Shown piece by piece: positions 31,855-42,575 of a stretch of 64,000 bases of DNA (positions are counted from its first letter, which is position 1; each line of letters starts with the position of its first letter). The notes beneath the pieces are model-generated. The model saw only the letters and a list, made by a program, of their open reading frames with translations. It searched no databases and was not told the origin of the DNA. The stretch lies in contig OY759223.1 in NCBI GenBank assembly GCA_963662175.1, positions 8,031,549 through 8,095,548 of the forward strand, in the 5' to 3' direction. Both the position numbers and the translations under genes were made by a program. This DNA comes from Aradus depressus. Taxonomy: Eukaryota; Arthropoda; Insecta; Hemiptera; Aradidae.

Positions 31855-32832
31855 AAGTAAATCACTGATAAGGTACTTCACCAGTGCAAAATATGAACTA
31901 GTTTTCGCTCTACCTTTAAAACTTATCATCTTTGGTTGATAATCGATAGGTGTCTCAATCAGGGACTTTTGAATCCAAATAAGAAATCCCGTGTCAATAC
32001 ATTGATTACATCGGCTGTTATTAAGGTTTTCGAGTTCCCACCTGTAGGGACCTGCATCGCGTGTTAAGAAGGACCCCTGGGACAACTGGCAGGCTGGGTG
32101 TGACAATGCGCTGAAAGCCAGCTTTTTTAAATCGTTAAGAGCTCCCAGAGAGTATGGTTCTCGCAGCAATCGGTCTCCAAAAATGTGTTGAGATCGATTT
32201 GCAGAAAGGGGTTCGAACCATGGACTTTCTTGGTTTCTACTTGCACATGATCGGACGAATGGACAGACAGTCCATGTTCCAGGTGTGAGGCACATCGACC
32301 ATATCGTGATGGAGTGCCACTCGTTCGCTGAGAAAGTTTTTTTTTCTAAAACGATGTTTATCCTCACATTCCTTGCCCTTTCAGCTGTAAAACTCTTCTT
32401 GGAACTAGTAACATCGAGGTCTATAGTAAAATTCTTTGTTTCCTGTCCGATATTAAAATTAGTGTCTAGATTACCAAATTATTTTCCCATTTTGCATCTT
32501 AATTAGGTTCTTTTTCGCTATTTAGTTTCTTTTATAATTATCTTATTTATTTATTTACGTATTTATAGTTTCATTGTTATTTATCTATTATTTCTGATCC
32601 TCTGATCCCCCACACCTTAAGCCAATTTCGCGGAAAATCCCCGCGAAAATAAAAAGTATATGGGAAGTTATATAATCGGTCAGAAATTCTATATTGTTTC
32701 CTTCCGATAGTATGAATGTGTCAACACAAAATTTTATGTGTTTTCAGAATCCGCTAAGAACGAAACCTGTTGATTTTCAGTTAAAATAGCCGAGATGGAA
32801 GGGATTAGATAGGGCACAATACAAAAACTGCA
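31855..32832. repeat. AMR pair split by a LINE-like relic
   Basis: Reverse arm 31855-32041 (aagtaaatcactgataaggt .. aggttttcgagttcccacc), insertion 32042-32588, reverse remainder 'tgatcctctgatcccccac' to 32640, then forward arm 32641-32832 (tatgggaagttatataatcg, tccgatagtatgaatgtgtc). Confidence 0.7.
32042..32588 (+). pseudogene. Possible LINE ORF2 C-terminal relic
   Basis: Reads DRFAERGSNHGLSWFLLAHD then VRHIDHIVMECHSFAE (32190-32340). An overlapping frame gives DSPCSRCE just before. A Cys-x2-Cys block followed by DHI-x4-C resembles the C-terminal zinc-knuckle-like tail of several non-LTR ORF2 proteins. No RT motif remains. The insertion point inside an AMR supports mobile origin, but the family is uncertain. 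Confidence 0.4.
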
Positions 32833-33042
32833 AAAGATAAATTGGGAGGGCTGGTGTATACACCAAGGGACCTAAGCATACAATGATCTTATCCTTTCCT
32901 TGTTAGCTCTACTGTGGCAGTACTAAATTGTATATTAAATATAATACATACTTATTCACTGTCGAAACATAATCTAATACAATTTTTAATATACTCTCGT
33001 TTCAATTTACCTCAATTTAATAATATAATATTACCTCCTTTC

Positions 33043-33383
33043 GAGGGCGCCGGTAGCTCAATGGTATGCGTGCTTGACTTCTGAGCTCAAGGTCGTGGGT
33101 TCGAAACCCGACCAAGGCCCTTAGTTTATTTTAACTGGGAGGTAAAATAAACTTAAGCACGCCGTCCTTCGGATGGGACGTTAAGCGATGGTCTCGAGCC
33201 TGTACGATGTTAGGTACTCGTTAAAGACCCCTGCCCTAGGTGAGTAAAAATTTATGGTAGGCAAAATTTAGGACTCCCACAGTAGGGCTCATGTCGACCA
33301 GAGTGACGAAAGAACGCTCTGGTAATAGGCGATATGACCTCGTAGTTAAAGCCCGGGCATGAGTCATAAAACCCAACCTATTC
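33043..33383 (+). repeat. SINE-A, full length with TSD
   Basis: Intact A and B boxes (ggttcgaaacc), tail cataaaacccaaccta. cctcctttc flanks it at 33034-33042 and 33384-33392, but that word is part of the adjacent tandem array, so the duplication is less decisive. Confidence 0.9.
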
Positions 33384-33850
33384 CCTCCTTTCAATTTACC
33401 TCAATTTAATAATATAATACTTTTCATACATTTCAATTTACCTCATTTTAATAATATAATTATTTTCTTACATTTCAATTTACCTCAATTTAATAATATA
33501 ATACTTTTCTTTCATTTCAATTTACCTCAATTTAATAATATCCCTCCTTTCAATTTACCTCAATTTAATAATATAATACTTTTCTTTACTTTCAAATTAA
33601 TAATATAATACTTTTCCCTCCTTTCAATTTACCTCAATTTAATAATATATCCCTTCTTTCAATTTAATAATATAATACTTTTCTTTCATTTCAATTTACC
33701 TCAATTTAATAATATCCCTCCTTTCAATTTACCTCAATTTAATAATATAATACTTTTCTTTACTTTAAATTTAATATTATAATACTTTTCCCTCCTTTCA
33801 ATTTACCTCAATTAAAAAATGTAATGCTTATCCCTCGTTTCAATTTTATA
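33384..33850 (+). repeat. AT-rich tandem array, about 40-bp units
   Basis: Repeated ctttcaatttacctcaattt + aataatataatactttt with many partial units. A few units (from about 32990) precede the SINE, so the SINE landed in the array edge. Confidence 0.85.
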
Positions 33851-34163
33851 AAAGACCACTCTCCGTTTCTGTTCTGTATTTTTGAAACCGGTTATTTCCC
33901 ATGGTGTACAGTCAAGGCCAACCCTAAGGGGGGAGAGTCTCGTTCAAAATCAACTTCCCCAATTTTTATTTAGACTTTCAAATTTTAAAAATAAAGTTCA
34001 TTAAACTATTTTTATACATTTGGTATAACAATATGCAATACGTATTTCAAGAGGAAGGTTATTTTATATTAATATCATATTTTCCTCAATATCCGACTTT
34101 TTCAACAATCAAAAAATGTTTTTGAAAAATCTTTTTGAGGCCAAAATTGAATGTTTTAGGAAT
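33851..34163. other. Intergenic, no gene seen
   Basis: AT-rich sequence with no frame or repeat recognised. Confidence 0.45.
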
Positions 34164-34231
34164 TAGTTAGCTATTGTTAGTCATGTCCGGGCTTTAACTA
34201 TGAGGTTACAGCACTCTTCCGTCAGTCTGGT
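34164..34231 (-). repeat. SINE-A 3' fragment, reverse
   Basis: gttagtcatgtccgggcttt to gtcagtctggtgga. Short and diverged. Confidence 0.65.
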
Positions 34232-34850
34232 GGAAATTTCATGTCGATATATTCACTACATCGGCAGTTATTTGGGTCTTTGAGTTGATCCCCCCCCCCC
34301 ACTTATAATAATAAAATTTCGTGTTGATTGATTCTATCGGGGGGATATTGCGTTCACAGACAAACAGAATTTTTTTTTTAAATTAAAACGTCTATTCGCT
34401 CGTTAAGCACAGTGATGATAGCCGGTCAAACTTTCTTGTGTTACAAAATACCGTCAGATTTCAATCGATAATAACTACGAGACTAATAATGCGATAAGAA
34501 CGGTTGAGGTCACAATGGATAGAGCATGTCTGTACGTAGTTGTTGTGCAGTGTTTGTTTTGCCTGTGACGCTATCGGGCTAGTGTGGGCGCCGGCTGATG
34601 ATTGTTGCGAATTAGCGTTGTGTAAAATTAGAAATTAGTGTAGCGTGATAACGCGTTTAGATAGGACTTTGATTCGGGTGTCATTGTAAAGAGCTTGAGG
34701 AGCACTACTAGGACTCAAAGTAAAACAATAAAAATATCCGCCGAAATATATGTAAAAATCGGGATTAAATAGAAAATATGAAATTCTGTTGAAAACTCTG
34801 CATGTAATTTTTGGCCGATTACATAACTTCCCCTTTTCTACGGATATTTG
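34232..34850 (-). repeat. AMR, reverse, split by U600
   Basis: Module 34232-34380, U600 at 34384-34764, then tgaaattctgttgaaaactc and 'gattacataacttccccttt', ending beside a 23-bp G run (34853-34875). Confidence 0.75.
34384..34764 (+). repeat. U600 element, 5' part; start of a duplicated block
   Basis: aaaacgtctattcgctcgtt to 'gccgaaatatatgtaaaaat'. This copy, its AMR remnant, the G run and about 125 bp beyond match 39911-40524, so 34384-35003 is one half of a roughly 610-bp segmental duplication. Confidence 0.8.
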
Positions 34851-35003
34851 AAGGGGGGGGGGGGGGGGGGGGGGGTAAATCAAAGGAAAATATCTATGGA
34901 AAGAAATATAATTAACATAAGTCGTAATATGAAAGAGACCTAGAGACAAAGCGGAGGACAATGTGTCTTGTTGATAATGGGAACTGGGGCCTGATGAGAA
35001 CGG

Positions 35004-35397
35004 GCTCTACGGAGCTTTGTGAGGACGAAGAGACGCAGACGGGAGACGGGAGGGGCAAGAAGGGGGCTTTAATTAGGGGCACTTAGTGGCGCCAGATGGC
35101 GAGGAGGCGCCAGTCGGGCACATAACCTTAACCTGACCTGAGAGGAAGGTTATCGGTGGCGCCTTCATGCGCCAATCTGGGTCATACCGCCTCAACGAGT
35201 CACCCGCCGCGGATATTGTCAACAATTAAAGAATGCAACTTGGGTAGCCTCTCACAATCAGTATAACAACCCTGGGCGGTTTTGACAATGTTCTCTATAG
35301 GACAATGCGCAGTGAGACTGCGTTTTGTTCATGTTGGCGTCTCGAAAGGTTAGCAGTTCTTGTATTTTGTATTGAATTAGCGGGTCAGCCAACTAGC
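35004..35397. other. GC-richer intergenic, no gene recognised
   Basis: Three GGCGCC sites (35088, 35106, 35158) within 76 bp, all in GGCGCCA/T-like contexts. The GC content and the break from repeats suggest conserved or regulatory DNA, but I see no exon. Confidence 0.4.
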
Positions 35398-35690
35398 AAC
35401 GCCGGTAGCTCAGTGGTGTGCGTGCTTGCTTCCTGAGCTGAAGCCCTTAGTTTATATTATCTGGGAGGCACTTGAGCACACCATCCTTCGGATAGAACGT
35501 TAAGCGATGGTCCCGAGCCTGTATGTCAGGTACTTCGCCCTAGGTGAATAAAAATTTAGGGTGGGCAAAATTTGAGACGTCCATAGTAGAGTGGGGCTCA
35601 TGTCCACCAGAGTGAGAAAGAGCGCTCTGGTAGTAGGCGATATGACCTCGTAGTTAAAGCCCTGGCATGAATCATAAAACCTAAACTAAA
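35398..35690 (+). repeat. SINE-A with deleted B box
   Basis: Head cgccggtagctcagtggtgt joins directly to gaagcccttagtttatatta, so the B box is lost. Ends cataaaacctaaactaaact. Confidence 0.85.
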
Positions 35691-36401
35691 CTTATCAAGT
35701 GAGATTAGGTAGTTCATTTCATTACCAAGATATACTCAACAAAAAGTTTAATTTAGTAAAGTTACTGTCGCCAACAAATCGGCTCCAGACATTGATTGGT
35801 AAGAACCAATTTATCAATAGAACCAATAGTTTTCACGAAAATCAGGTAAATATATAAAAAAATGAGTTTCAAGATATTTTTTTAGGACGATTTTCGGCAA
35901 AAATATCGAAAACCGGGCGACCTTGGAAAAATCGTAGTACATATAAAATGTATCTCTTAAAATTCTCAACAACTTTTATTTAAAGAGATTTTTGATTTAG
36001 ACATAAAATGGTCGAAAAATTTTCGTCCGCTTTCGGCTAAAATTCATCAGATCTAAGTTAACTCTCGAATTTTTGCACGATTACTATGCTTCCTTAGACT
36101 ATAGTTTGATTGTCTCGAGAATCAAATCACACATTAAGGAGACACGTAGAGCTAGAGCAATCAGTCACGTTGTTGCTTTCTTGAGGGGGGGGGGGGGGGG
36201 GGGGGGGACAAAACAGAGTAACATGCTACAGAAGACTAGTGACAGTTTATCGATTTCAAATAAATAGAACGAACGGGAAACACGCGAGACGCCGCTAGCT
36301 CAACTGAAGACAAAATATTACCATTCTTTCTCACTCATTTAAGATAATTACACTCACAAAAATAATGAGAAAGTGAGTGTCATTAAAAAAAAAAAAAAAA
36401 T
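35691..36401. other. Intergenic, no gene seen
   Basis: Part (35860-36000) resembles 48280-48430 (atatttcgg, ggcgacctt/ggcgacgta, aaaatgtat), a weak dispersed pair. A 23-bp G run lies at 36185-36207. Confidence 0.45.
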
Positions 36402-36779
36402 GGCGTCGGTGAATCACCGGCAATGTACTTCCCCAGAATTAGTAATCAAGGTTTCCGCCTTTCCTCGCAAATACGTTACATAGTTACTAATTATTGTATT
36501 AGAATCCCCTCTAATCTTCCCTTTAGGTGATTTGGCTGAAAATCAATAGGTGTCTCTCTTATGAGGTTCTGGATACACATATAAAGTCTCGTGTTGTTAC
36601 ATTCGTTACTTCGGCAGTTATTCAGGTTTTACTTCCACTGCTATATGAAGTATAAAAGAAATAATTCGGTCAAAAATTTGTTACGGAATTTCATGTTTTC
36701 CAACCTCCTCATTCCAAAAATAAATGAAAAATCTGTCTATGAACACGATAACTCCCGATAAAATGAATATATTGACAAA

Positions 36780-36989
36780 AAATGTTATGCGTATCCAGAA
36801 CCTTCTAAGGAATGTTATGTGTATCCAGAACCTTCTAAGGAATGTTATGTGTATCCAGAACCTTCTAAGGAATGTTACGTGTATCCAGAACCTTCTAAGG
36901 AAAGTTATGTGTATCCAGAACCTTCTAAGGAAAGTTATGTGTATCCAGAACCTTCTAAGGAATGTTACGTGTATCCAGAACCTTCTAAG
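36780..36989 (+). repeat. 30-bp tandem expansion, seven units
   Basis: tgttatgtgtatccagaacc + ttctaaggaa repeated seven times, amplifying one AMR phrase that is single-copy elsewhere. Because 30 is a multiple of three, it gives a spurious YVYPEPSKEC-repeat peptide. Confidence 0.95.
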
Positions 36990-37079
36990 GACAACACCTA
37001 CTGATTCACAGACAAATCAGCCAAAGAGAAGGGGGCTAATAGAAATAAAAGATGTCTTCCCACTGTTTTATTTTAGACC

Positions 37080-37118
37080 AGAACCGGCTTTCGACGCAAC
37101 AGCGTCATCATCAGTGGT
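37080..37118 (-). ncRNA. Hammerhead-like motif (left arm)
   Basis: Minus strand: CTGATGA (plus 37108-37114), extra T, GACGC-tgtt-GCGTC helix II with five G/C-rich pairs, GAAA (plus 37089-37092), then GCCGGTTC, a one-base decay of the palindrome AACCGGTT. Confidence 0.6.
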
Positions 37119-37391
37119 TCATCTATCATGGAATAACAAAATATACAAATAATGAAAAGTACAAATAACTCTTAGATCATCAAGTTATATTAATATATAT
37201 ATATTTCAGGGTATATAAGTATACAAAAATATATTTATATACCCTTATATTTATAATTTTTTATTTATTTGGACATTTTTATACATTCATTTACAATTGA
37301 TTAATCTATACATATATATATATATATATATATTATTTTTCATATATTGTTATATTTACATTGTTTACTTTCATTTCTATATCTCGCACAT

Positions 37392-37436
37392 TGGGAACTG
37401 ATGATGGGACGTAAGAACGTCCCGAAACATCGTTGA
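37392..37436 (+). ncRNA. Hammerhead-like motif (inner fragment)
   Basis: CTGATGA (37398-37404), extra T, GGGACGT-aaga-ACGTCCC helix II with seven pairs, GAAA (37424-37427), then CATCGTT. Here AC-atc-GT could close a tiny two-pair helix III with T as cleavage base. The strongest helix II of the set. Confidence 0.65.
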
Positions 37437-37775
37437 GAGATAAAGACAATTCCGAAGTTTTTTTAAAAATAGTTATCTTAATTTTTAGTAAATTGAAAAA
37501 TGTGTCTACTTATTATGAACGAATCCTGTATTATTTTTTTTTATATACTCATATATTTTTAAGTATTTATTTGTTCAGTTTTTATTAATTTTTTTACTTG
37601 TTTTAATAGTTTTGTTATTACTACTAATCATAGATCTAATTTATAAGCGTTTCAATGTATAAATTCATTTGACGTATCCTATTACCATGTATTGGTTTAA
37701 CGGAAATAAATTTATTATTATTATAAGTATAAGGGTATATAAATATATTTGTATATTTTGTTATTCTATGATAGA

Positions 37776-37820
37776 TGAACCACTGATGATGACGCTGCTG
37801 TGTCGAAAACCGGTTCTGGT
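37776..37820 (+). ncRNA. Hammerhead-like motif (right arm)
   Basis: CTGATGA (37783-37789), extra T, GACGC-tgct-GTGTC helix II with one G-T pair, GAAA (37805-37808). The sequence after GAA is a perfect palindrome, AACCGGTT, then C. This gives the A15.1-U16.1 pair and the H17 base expected in a dimer. Confidence 0.65.
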
Positions 37821-38060
37821 CTTATATAAAACAGTGGGAAGACAACGTCTTTTATTTCTATGAGAAAACTCGGCCCACATCTTACTATCACATACGAGGG
37901 AGGGGGCTAAACTCAAAAATCGCAATAACTGCCGATGTAATGAATGTATCGATAAAATTTAGTATGAGGAATCAATAGTCAAATATTGAGTTGGTCCAAT
38001 CAATCGATTGGCTTTGGAGGGAGAGCGAAAACGTAATTGATTAATTCGTGCTGGGGAAGA

Positions 38061-38369
38061 ACTAAAATACTTATTTAGATAATAAGAAATACATAGAAAA
38101 TATGATAAATGTATTTTAAAGTATGAAAATATATGTTTTGATATAAAAATTCTTTCTATCTCGGGACATTCTGGGATCTGCCTGAGAATCTAAGAAGAGT
38201 GGGGAGGAATGAAACCGGTCTTTTTGAAGGGGGCAAGCGACTAGGAGGATTCTCCCATTAAACAAAGAGTTTTTTTTTTTTTTAAACCAAAAAATATCTA
38301 AGAACTTTTGAAAACAGTCAAAATCATAATAAAATAATAAAAAATCAAAAGAAAAACTGAAAATCTACC
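38061..38369. other. Intergenic, no gene seen
   Basis: AT-rich sequence. No frame. Confidence 0.45.
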
Positions 38370-38590
38370 TCATATAGGTACATCCCCAGCGAGAATTAAT
38401 CAACTAAGTTTTCTTTCACCCTTTAAAACCAATCGACAATGTGGGCTATAAATCGATAGTTGTGTCGATACATTCATTATAGTTAGTTATACAGAGCGAT
38501 TTTTCTTCACGGATGGACATGAGCCCGAGTCTACCATGTCCTAAATTCTGCCTATCCTAAATTTTTATTCACCTAGGGCAGGGATCTTCC
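38370..38590 (-). repeat. AMR outer part followed by SINE-A fragment
   Basis: AMR 38370-38485 (ggtacatccccagcgagaat .. gtgtcgatacattcattata), then reverse SINE-A 38479-38590 (ggatggacatgagcccgagt .. 'ttttattcacctagggcagg'). Confidence 0.7.
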
Positions 38591-38674
38591 ACAAAATATC
38601 ACGTGCGGGAAAGACTAGAATTGTAGTTAAAATCCGTACACCTGCGTTTGGATTTTATGGATACCTTACAGTTT

Positions 38675-38985
38675 AGAGGGCGCCGGTAGCTCAATGGAAT
38701 GAGTCGTGGACTTCTGAGCTAAAGGTCGTGGGTTCGTAACCCGACCGAGGCCCTTAAGTTTATTTTATCTGAGAGGTAACATAAACTTAAGCACGCCGTT
38801 CTTCGGATAGGAGGATAAGCGATGGTCCCGAGCTTGTACGATGTCAGGTACTCGTTAAAAACCCCTCTCCTAGGTGAATAAAAATAGTCATGTCTACCAG
38901 AGTGACGAAAGAGCGTTCTGGTAGTAGGCGATATGATCTCGTAGTTAAAGCCCGGACATGAGTCATAAAACCTAACCTAACTATT
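38675..38985 (+). repeat. SINE-A, near full length
   Basis: Head gagggcgccggtagctcaat, B-box position ggttcgtaacc, tail cataaaacctaacctaact. The segment carrying the stop-like ggactcccac is deleted. Confidence 0.9.
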
Positions 38986-39415
38986 TAATTTTATCAATAA
39001 ATAATATCGTTATTAAGTACGATATCAAGTTTTATTCAACGCATCTATAGTTTAACTAAGACTTAAAACTTTAAGTAAAGTTTATAAAGTTAATTTTAGG
39101 GAGGGTTGTGGAGTGAAAGAAGATGTAGTGTCGAGGATTGAGAAAGGTATGTTGTGATGGTTTGGACATATAGAGAGGATGGACGAAAGGAGATAGACGA
39201 AATAAGTATACAAGACGAGTGTGGAAGTGGTACCTCAGCGAACGTACTTCAATCAGATTGATGACGTTTTTATCAAAGGCCAGATTAGGATTTCCCTAAT
39301 TAAGTTAATAACAATGTACCTACCTATATAGTTTAAGTTTAAAAATGTTGACTTTCAAAAGAAATTTCAATCATTGTACTGTTGATATTTGGCTCTGTTG
39401 ACTAATGAGTTTGCA
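38986..39415. other. Intergenic, no gene seen
   Basis: A short phrase at 39110-39200 (gtgatggtttggacatatagagaggatgg in pieces) recalls the RMDEERxxK-type tail of some LINE ORFs, but is too short to call. Confidence 0.4.
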
Positions 39416-39546
39416 CATCGTCCCATCCGAAGGACGGCGTGCTCAAAGGGTTTTCACGTCCCATATAAATAAAACCTAAGGGTTTCGGTTTGAGTTTCGA
39501 ACCTGCCATCTTGAGCTTAGTAGACTTCCCCTGGATCTACCGGCGT
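39416..39546 (-). repeat. SINE-A head half, reverse
   Basis: catccgaaggacggcgtgct to 'gatctaccggcgtc'. Unlike most fragments, it keeps the tRNA head and lacks the 3' domain. Confidence 0.75.
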
Positions 39547-39547
39547 C

Positions 39548-39910
39548 AACAGAGTGTGTCTGTGTACACGATAACTCTCAATAGGATGAATGTATCGACA
39601 CGAAATTTTATATGTGTATTCAGAAACCTCTAAGGACGACACCTGTTGATTTTCAGACAAATCAGTCAAAGGGAAGGGGGGGGGGGATCAGAGGGGGCGC
39701 AAATAAAAAAATTAAAATAACAGATGTAATGAAATTTTATATTTAAATATAAAACCCCATAAGGATGGTAAATATTAATTTTCCGGGAAATATGTCAAAA
39801 AAATGAGAAATGGGGCTCGACTTAAATAACTGCAGATGTAATGAATGTATCGACACAAAATTTAGTAAGATTCAGAAGTCATCCTATAAATAAAATATTG
39901 ATTATTTTTT
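39548..39910 (+). repeat. AMR arm, forward
   Basis: gtgtctgtgtacacgataac, three modules with starts at about 39570, 39718 and 39827, ending in 'aataaaatattgattattt'. The outer end is replaced by U600. Confidence 0.75.
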
Positions 39911-40524
39911 GAAGTGAAAACGTCTATTCGCTCGTTAAGCACAGTGATAGCCGGTCAAACTTTCTTGTGTAACAAAATACCGTCAGATTTCAATCGATAA
40001 TAACTACGAGACTAATAATGCGATAACAACGGTTGAGATCACAATGGATAGAACATGTCTGTACGTGTTTGTTGTGCCTGTGACGTTATCGGGCTAGTGT
40101 GGGCGCCGGCGGATGATTGTTGCGAATTAGCGTTGTGTAAAATTAGAAATTAGTGTAGCGTGTTAACGCGTTTAGGTAGGACGTTGATTCGGGTGTCATT
40201 GTAAAGAGCTTCAGGAGTACTACTAGGACTCAAACTGAAACAATAAAAATATTTGCCGAAATATAATATATTTCGAAATATATTATGTAAAAATCGGCAT
40301 TAAATAGAAAATATGAAATTCTGTTGAAAACTCTGCATGTAATTTTTGACCGATTTCATAACTTCCCCTTTTCTACGTATATTTAAGGGGGGGGGGGGGG
40401 TAAGTTAAAGGAAAATATCTATGGAAAGAAATATAATTAACATAAGTCGTAATATGAAAGAGACCTAGAGACAAAGCGGAGGACAACGTGTCTTGTTGAT
40501 AATGGGAACTGGGGCCTGATGAGA
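39911..40524 (+). repeat. Segmental duplicate of 34384-35003 (U600 + AMR remnant)
   Basis: Same order as the other copy: U600 5' part, aaatatgaaattctgttgaa, G run (40387-40400), 'cataagtcgtaatatgaaag', agacaaagcggaggacaacg. A 10-bp inverted insertion (tatatttcgaaatata) occurs only here. Ends at gcctgatgaga. Confidence 0.8.
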
Positions 40525-40815
40525 CTAGGACTCAAAAAAAAGAATTACTAAAAATATTCGCCGAAATATATATAAAAATCGGTAGGTATTAAATTGAAAA
40601 TTACCAAAAAAATTAGAGATGCCTCATATGCGCTGAATTATACAAAACGCAAATCAGAGGAAAGCTCGCATCAAAAGGAATTTTAAAAACCTAAAAGTCT
40701 AGTACCGAGCAAATGCAAGAGCTATGGCAGCATCGAAAAGAAAATTAAAAATGATTTTATCCCGACGTTTCCACGGAAAATCTACGGCGTGGACCTTGAT
40801 ACGCCTTAATGTTTT
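40525..40815 (+). repeat. U600 element, 3' part
   Basis: From 'ctaggactcaaa' (overlapping in content with 40215-40260) to cgtggaccttgatacgcctt + aatg. Together with the previous block it re-forms U600, split by the duplicated insert. Confidence 0.75.
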
Positions 40816-40827
40816 TTTTTTTTTTTT

Positions 40828-40945
40828 TTCATTTTTGGATACAGGTCGTAAAATAAATAAATTTCGTGTAAAACTCAACTTGGAATTATTTGACTGATTA
40901 GATAAGTTGCCCGTTTACTTGGTATAGAAGTGGGGAAGTACAATC
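40828..40945 (-). repeat. AMR inner end, reverse
   Basis: tcatttttggatacaggtcg, then 'actgattagataagttgccc' and tatagaagtggggaagt. Follows U600 exactly as at 47506. Confidence 0.65.
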
Positions 40946-41288
40946 TGAAGGATATTTTGAGTTTGAAGTGGTGGTGGGAGAGGGGATGAGGAGACAGACC
41001 TGCAATTAGAAGGCGCCATTCAAAACAAGCTGCCGTCCGACCCAGGCTACACGTTGTTCAAACACAATATTTCCAACGAGAAAAAAACATTTTAAAATAC
41101 TTTTTACATAGAAATGCCTCATATATTTTATTATAACACTATAATATGATAATAATAATTAAATGGAGCCTACATTTTGTTCAAACATAATATTTAAACA
41201 ATGAAAATACCATTTATGGTAAAAAAAAGAATATCCCAAGCAATGAAAATTAATATTTTCCCAAAAGAAAATACATATTTAAAAATAG
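40946..41288. other. Intergenic, no gene seen
   Basis: GGCGCC at 41012. Two short related phrases, 'ttgttcaaacacaatatttc' and gttcaaacataatatttaaa, recur about 130 bp apart. No gene. Confidence 0.5.
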
Positions 41289-42011
41289 TTGTCGGTGAAT
41301 CACCGGTTATACTCCCCCAGCACAAATTAATTAATTAAGTTTTCGCTCTCCCTCTAAAGCCAATCGTTTACGCTAAAACTTAATATTTAATTTACATAGT
41401 CATGGGACGTTATGCGATGGTCTCGAGCCTGTACGATGTCAGGTACTCGTTAAAGACCCCTACCCCAGGTGAATAAAAATTTAGAATAGGCAACATTTAG
41501 GATTCCCACAGTAGAGTCGGGCTCATGTCCACTAGAGTGACGAAAGAGCGTTCTGGTAGTAGGCGATATGAACTCGTAGTTGGGGAATGAGTCATAAAAC
41601 CTAACATTCAATAGATATATTATTGGAATTTTTGAGTTGAGCTATCATCTTATCCCCCCCCTCCCCTTCGACTGATACCGCTGAAATTTGGTAAGTGTCG
41701 TCCTTACAAGGGTTTCAAATTTACATATGAAATTTCATGTCAATACATTTATTACAATGGCAGTTATTAGAGTTTTTGTGTTAAGACTCCCTCCATAATC
41801 CCTTCCCTTTGGGCGATTTGGCTGAAAATCAATAAGTGTCATCGTTAGAGGGTTCTGGATACACAAATAAAATTCTGTTTCGATACAATCATTCAATCGG
41901 GAGTTATGGTGTTCACATGCACTTTTTTCATTTTTTTTTTTTACATTTTTGGAAATCTGGGTGGTCAAGAACATAAAAACACAGAAATTACATAACTGCC
42001 CCTATACTAAG
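41289..42011 (-). repeat. AMR, long reverse arm with SINE-A insertion
   Basis: Outer hairpin ggtgaatcacc, 'cagcacaaattaattaatta', SINE-A at 41402-41612, then three modules and the inner end attacataactgcccctata. The most complete single arm. Confidence 0.8.
41402..41612 (+). repeat. SINE-A, 5'-truncated
   Basis: catgggacgttatgcgatgg to gagtcataaaacctaac. Lost the tRNA head and the first half of the central block. Confidence 0.85.
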
Positions 42012-42299
42012 AGTCCTATACAATTAACAACAAGTTCTCTGCGGTTGAAATACAATATTCTAACAAGAAAACCACATTTATTTACTTTCTTTCCCAGTAT
42101 AATCACAATATCATTAACATTAAGACTAAATCCTTGTTCAAATGCCACTTATTTTTTTATTGTATAAAAGAATCAGGTGAACTAAATACCTAGGTAAGAA
42201 TATAAAGGAAAACTAGACAAGAAAATAGGATCGATTGAGGAAAGCAACCTGTAGAGTTTGTCCTTTCTGCCCTTAGGGAGTACACAAGGATGTTAAAAA

Positions 42300-42575
42300 A
42301 GTCAACGGTGAATCGTTGTTTATGTACTTTCCGAGCACGAATTAATCAAAACCTCCAAAACAAATCGACCGTTTGGGTTAAAAAAATAGTTTATTTACAT
42401 AGAGGCTTCTGAATTCACGTATTAGATTTTGTGTCAATACATTCATTGTATGGGCAGTTATTGGGATTTATATGTCAATCCTCCCCAATAATTCATCATT
42501 GAAGGATCGTAAAACATGAAATTCTGTTCAAAAATCTGCATCGAATTTCTGACCGATTACACAACTTCGTATAGC
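42300..42575 (-). repeat. AMR, reverse, internally deleted
   Basis: Outer hairpin AACGGTGAATCGTT (changed on both sides so that it still pairs), 'gagcacgaattaatcaaaac', one module, then ttctgaccgattacacaact. Confidence 0.75.

Larger units (their letters stand above)
37040..37911. mobile_element. Penelope-type foldback with three hammerhead-like motifs
   Basis: Inverted arms (37041-37255 and about 37720-37862) begin agaaataaaagatgtcttcc and end cgtcttttatttct. Each carries a CTGATGA..GAAA motif. The interior (37256-37719) is a different ribozyme-bearing fragment, shared with 50676-51245. gggggctaa at 37031-37039 and 37912-37920 may be a target duplication, though AMR modules are rich in similar words. 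No RT or GIY-YIG coding remains. Confidence 0.65.
36402..38060. mobile_element. AMR, complete pair hosting a Penelope-type insertion
   Basis: Left end gcgtcggtgaatcaccggca + atgtacttccccag. Reverse arm to about 36629, inner acttccactgctatatgaag, forward arm with a 30-bp repeat expansion, insertion 37040-37911, then modules 'ctgccgatgtaatgaatgta' and the outer end 'attgattaattcgtgctggg'. The final hairpin is missing. Confidence 0.75.

Noticed and set aside
36724..37152. 142-codon frame with a repeated ten-residue peptide
   Set aside because: Produced by the 30-bp tandem expansion inside a noncoding AMR; the frame ends in the Penelope-type insertion.
37040..37911. Autonomous Penelope element
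   Set aside because: No reverse transcriptase or GIY-YIG reading frame remains; only arms and ribozyme-like motifs are present.
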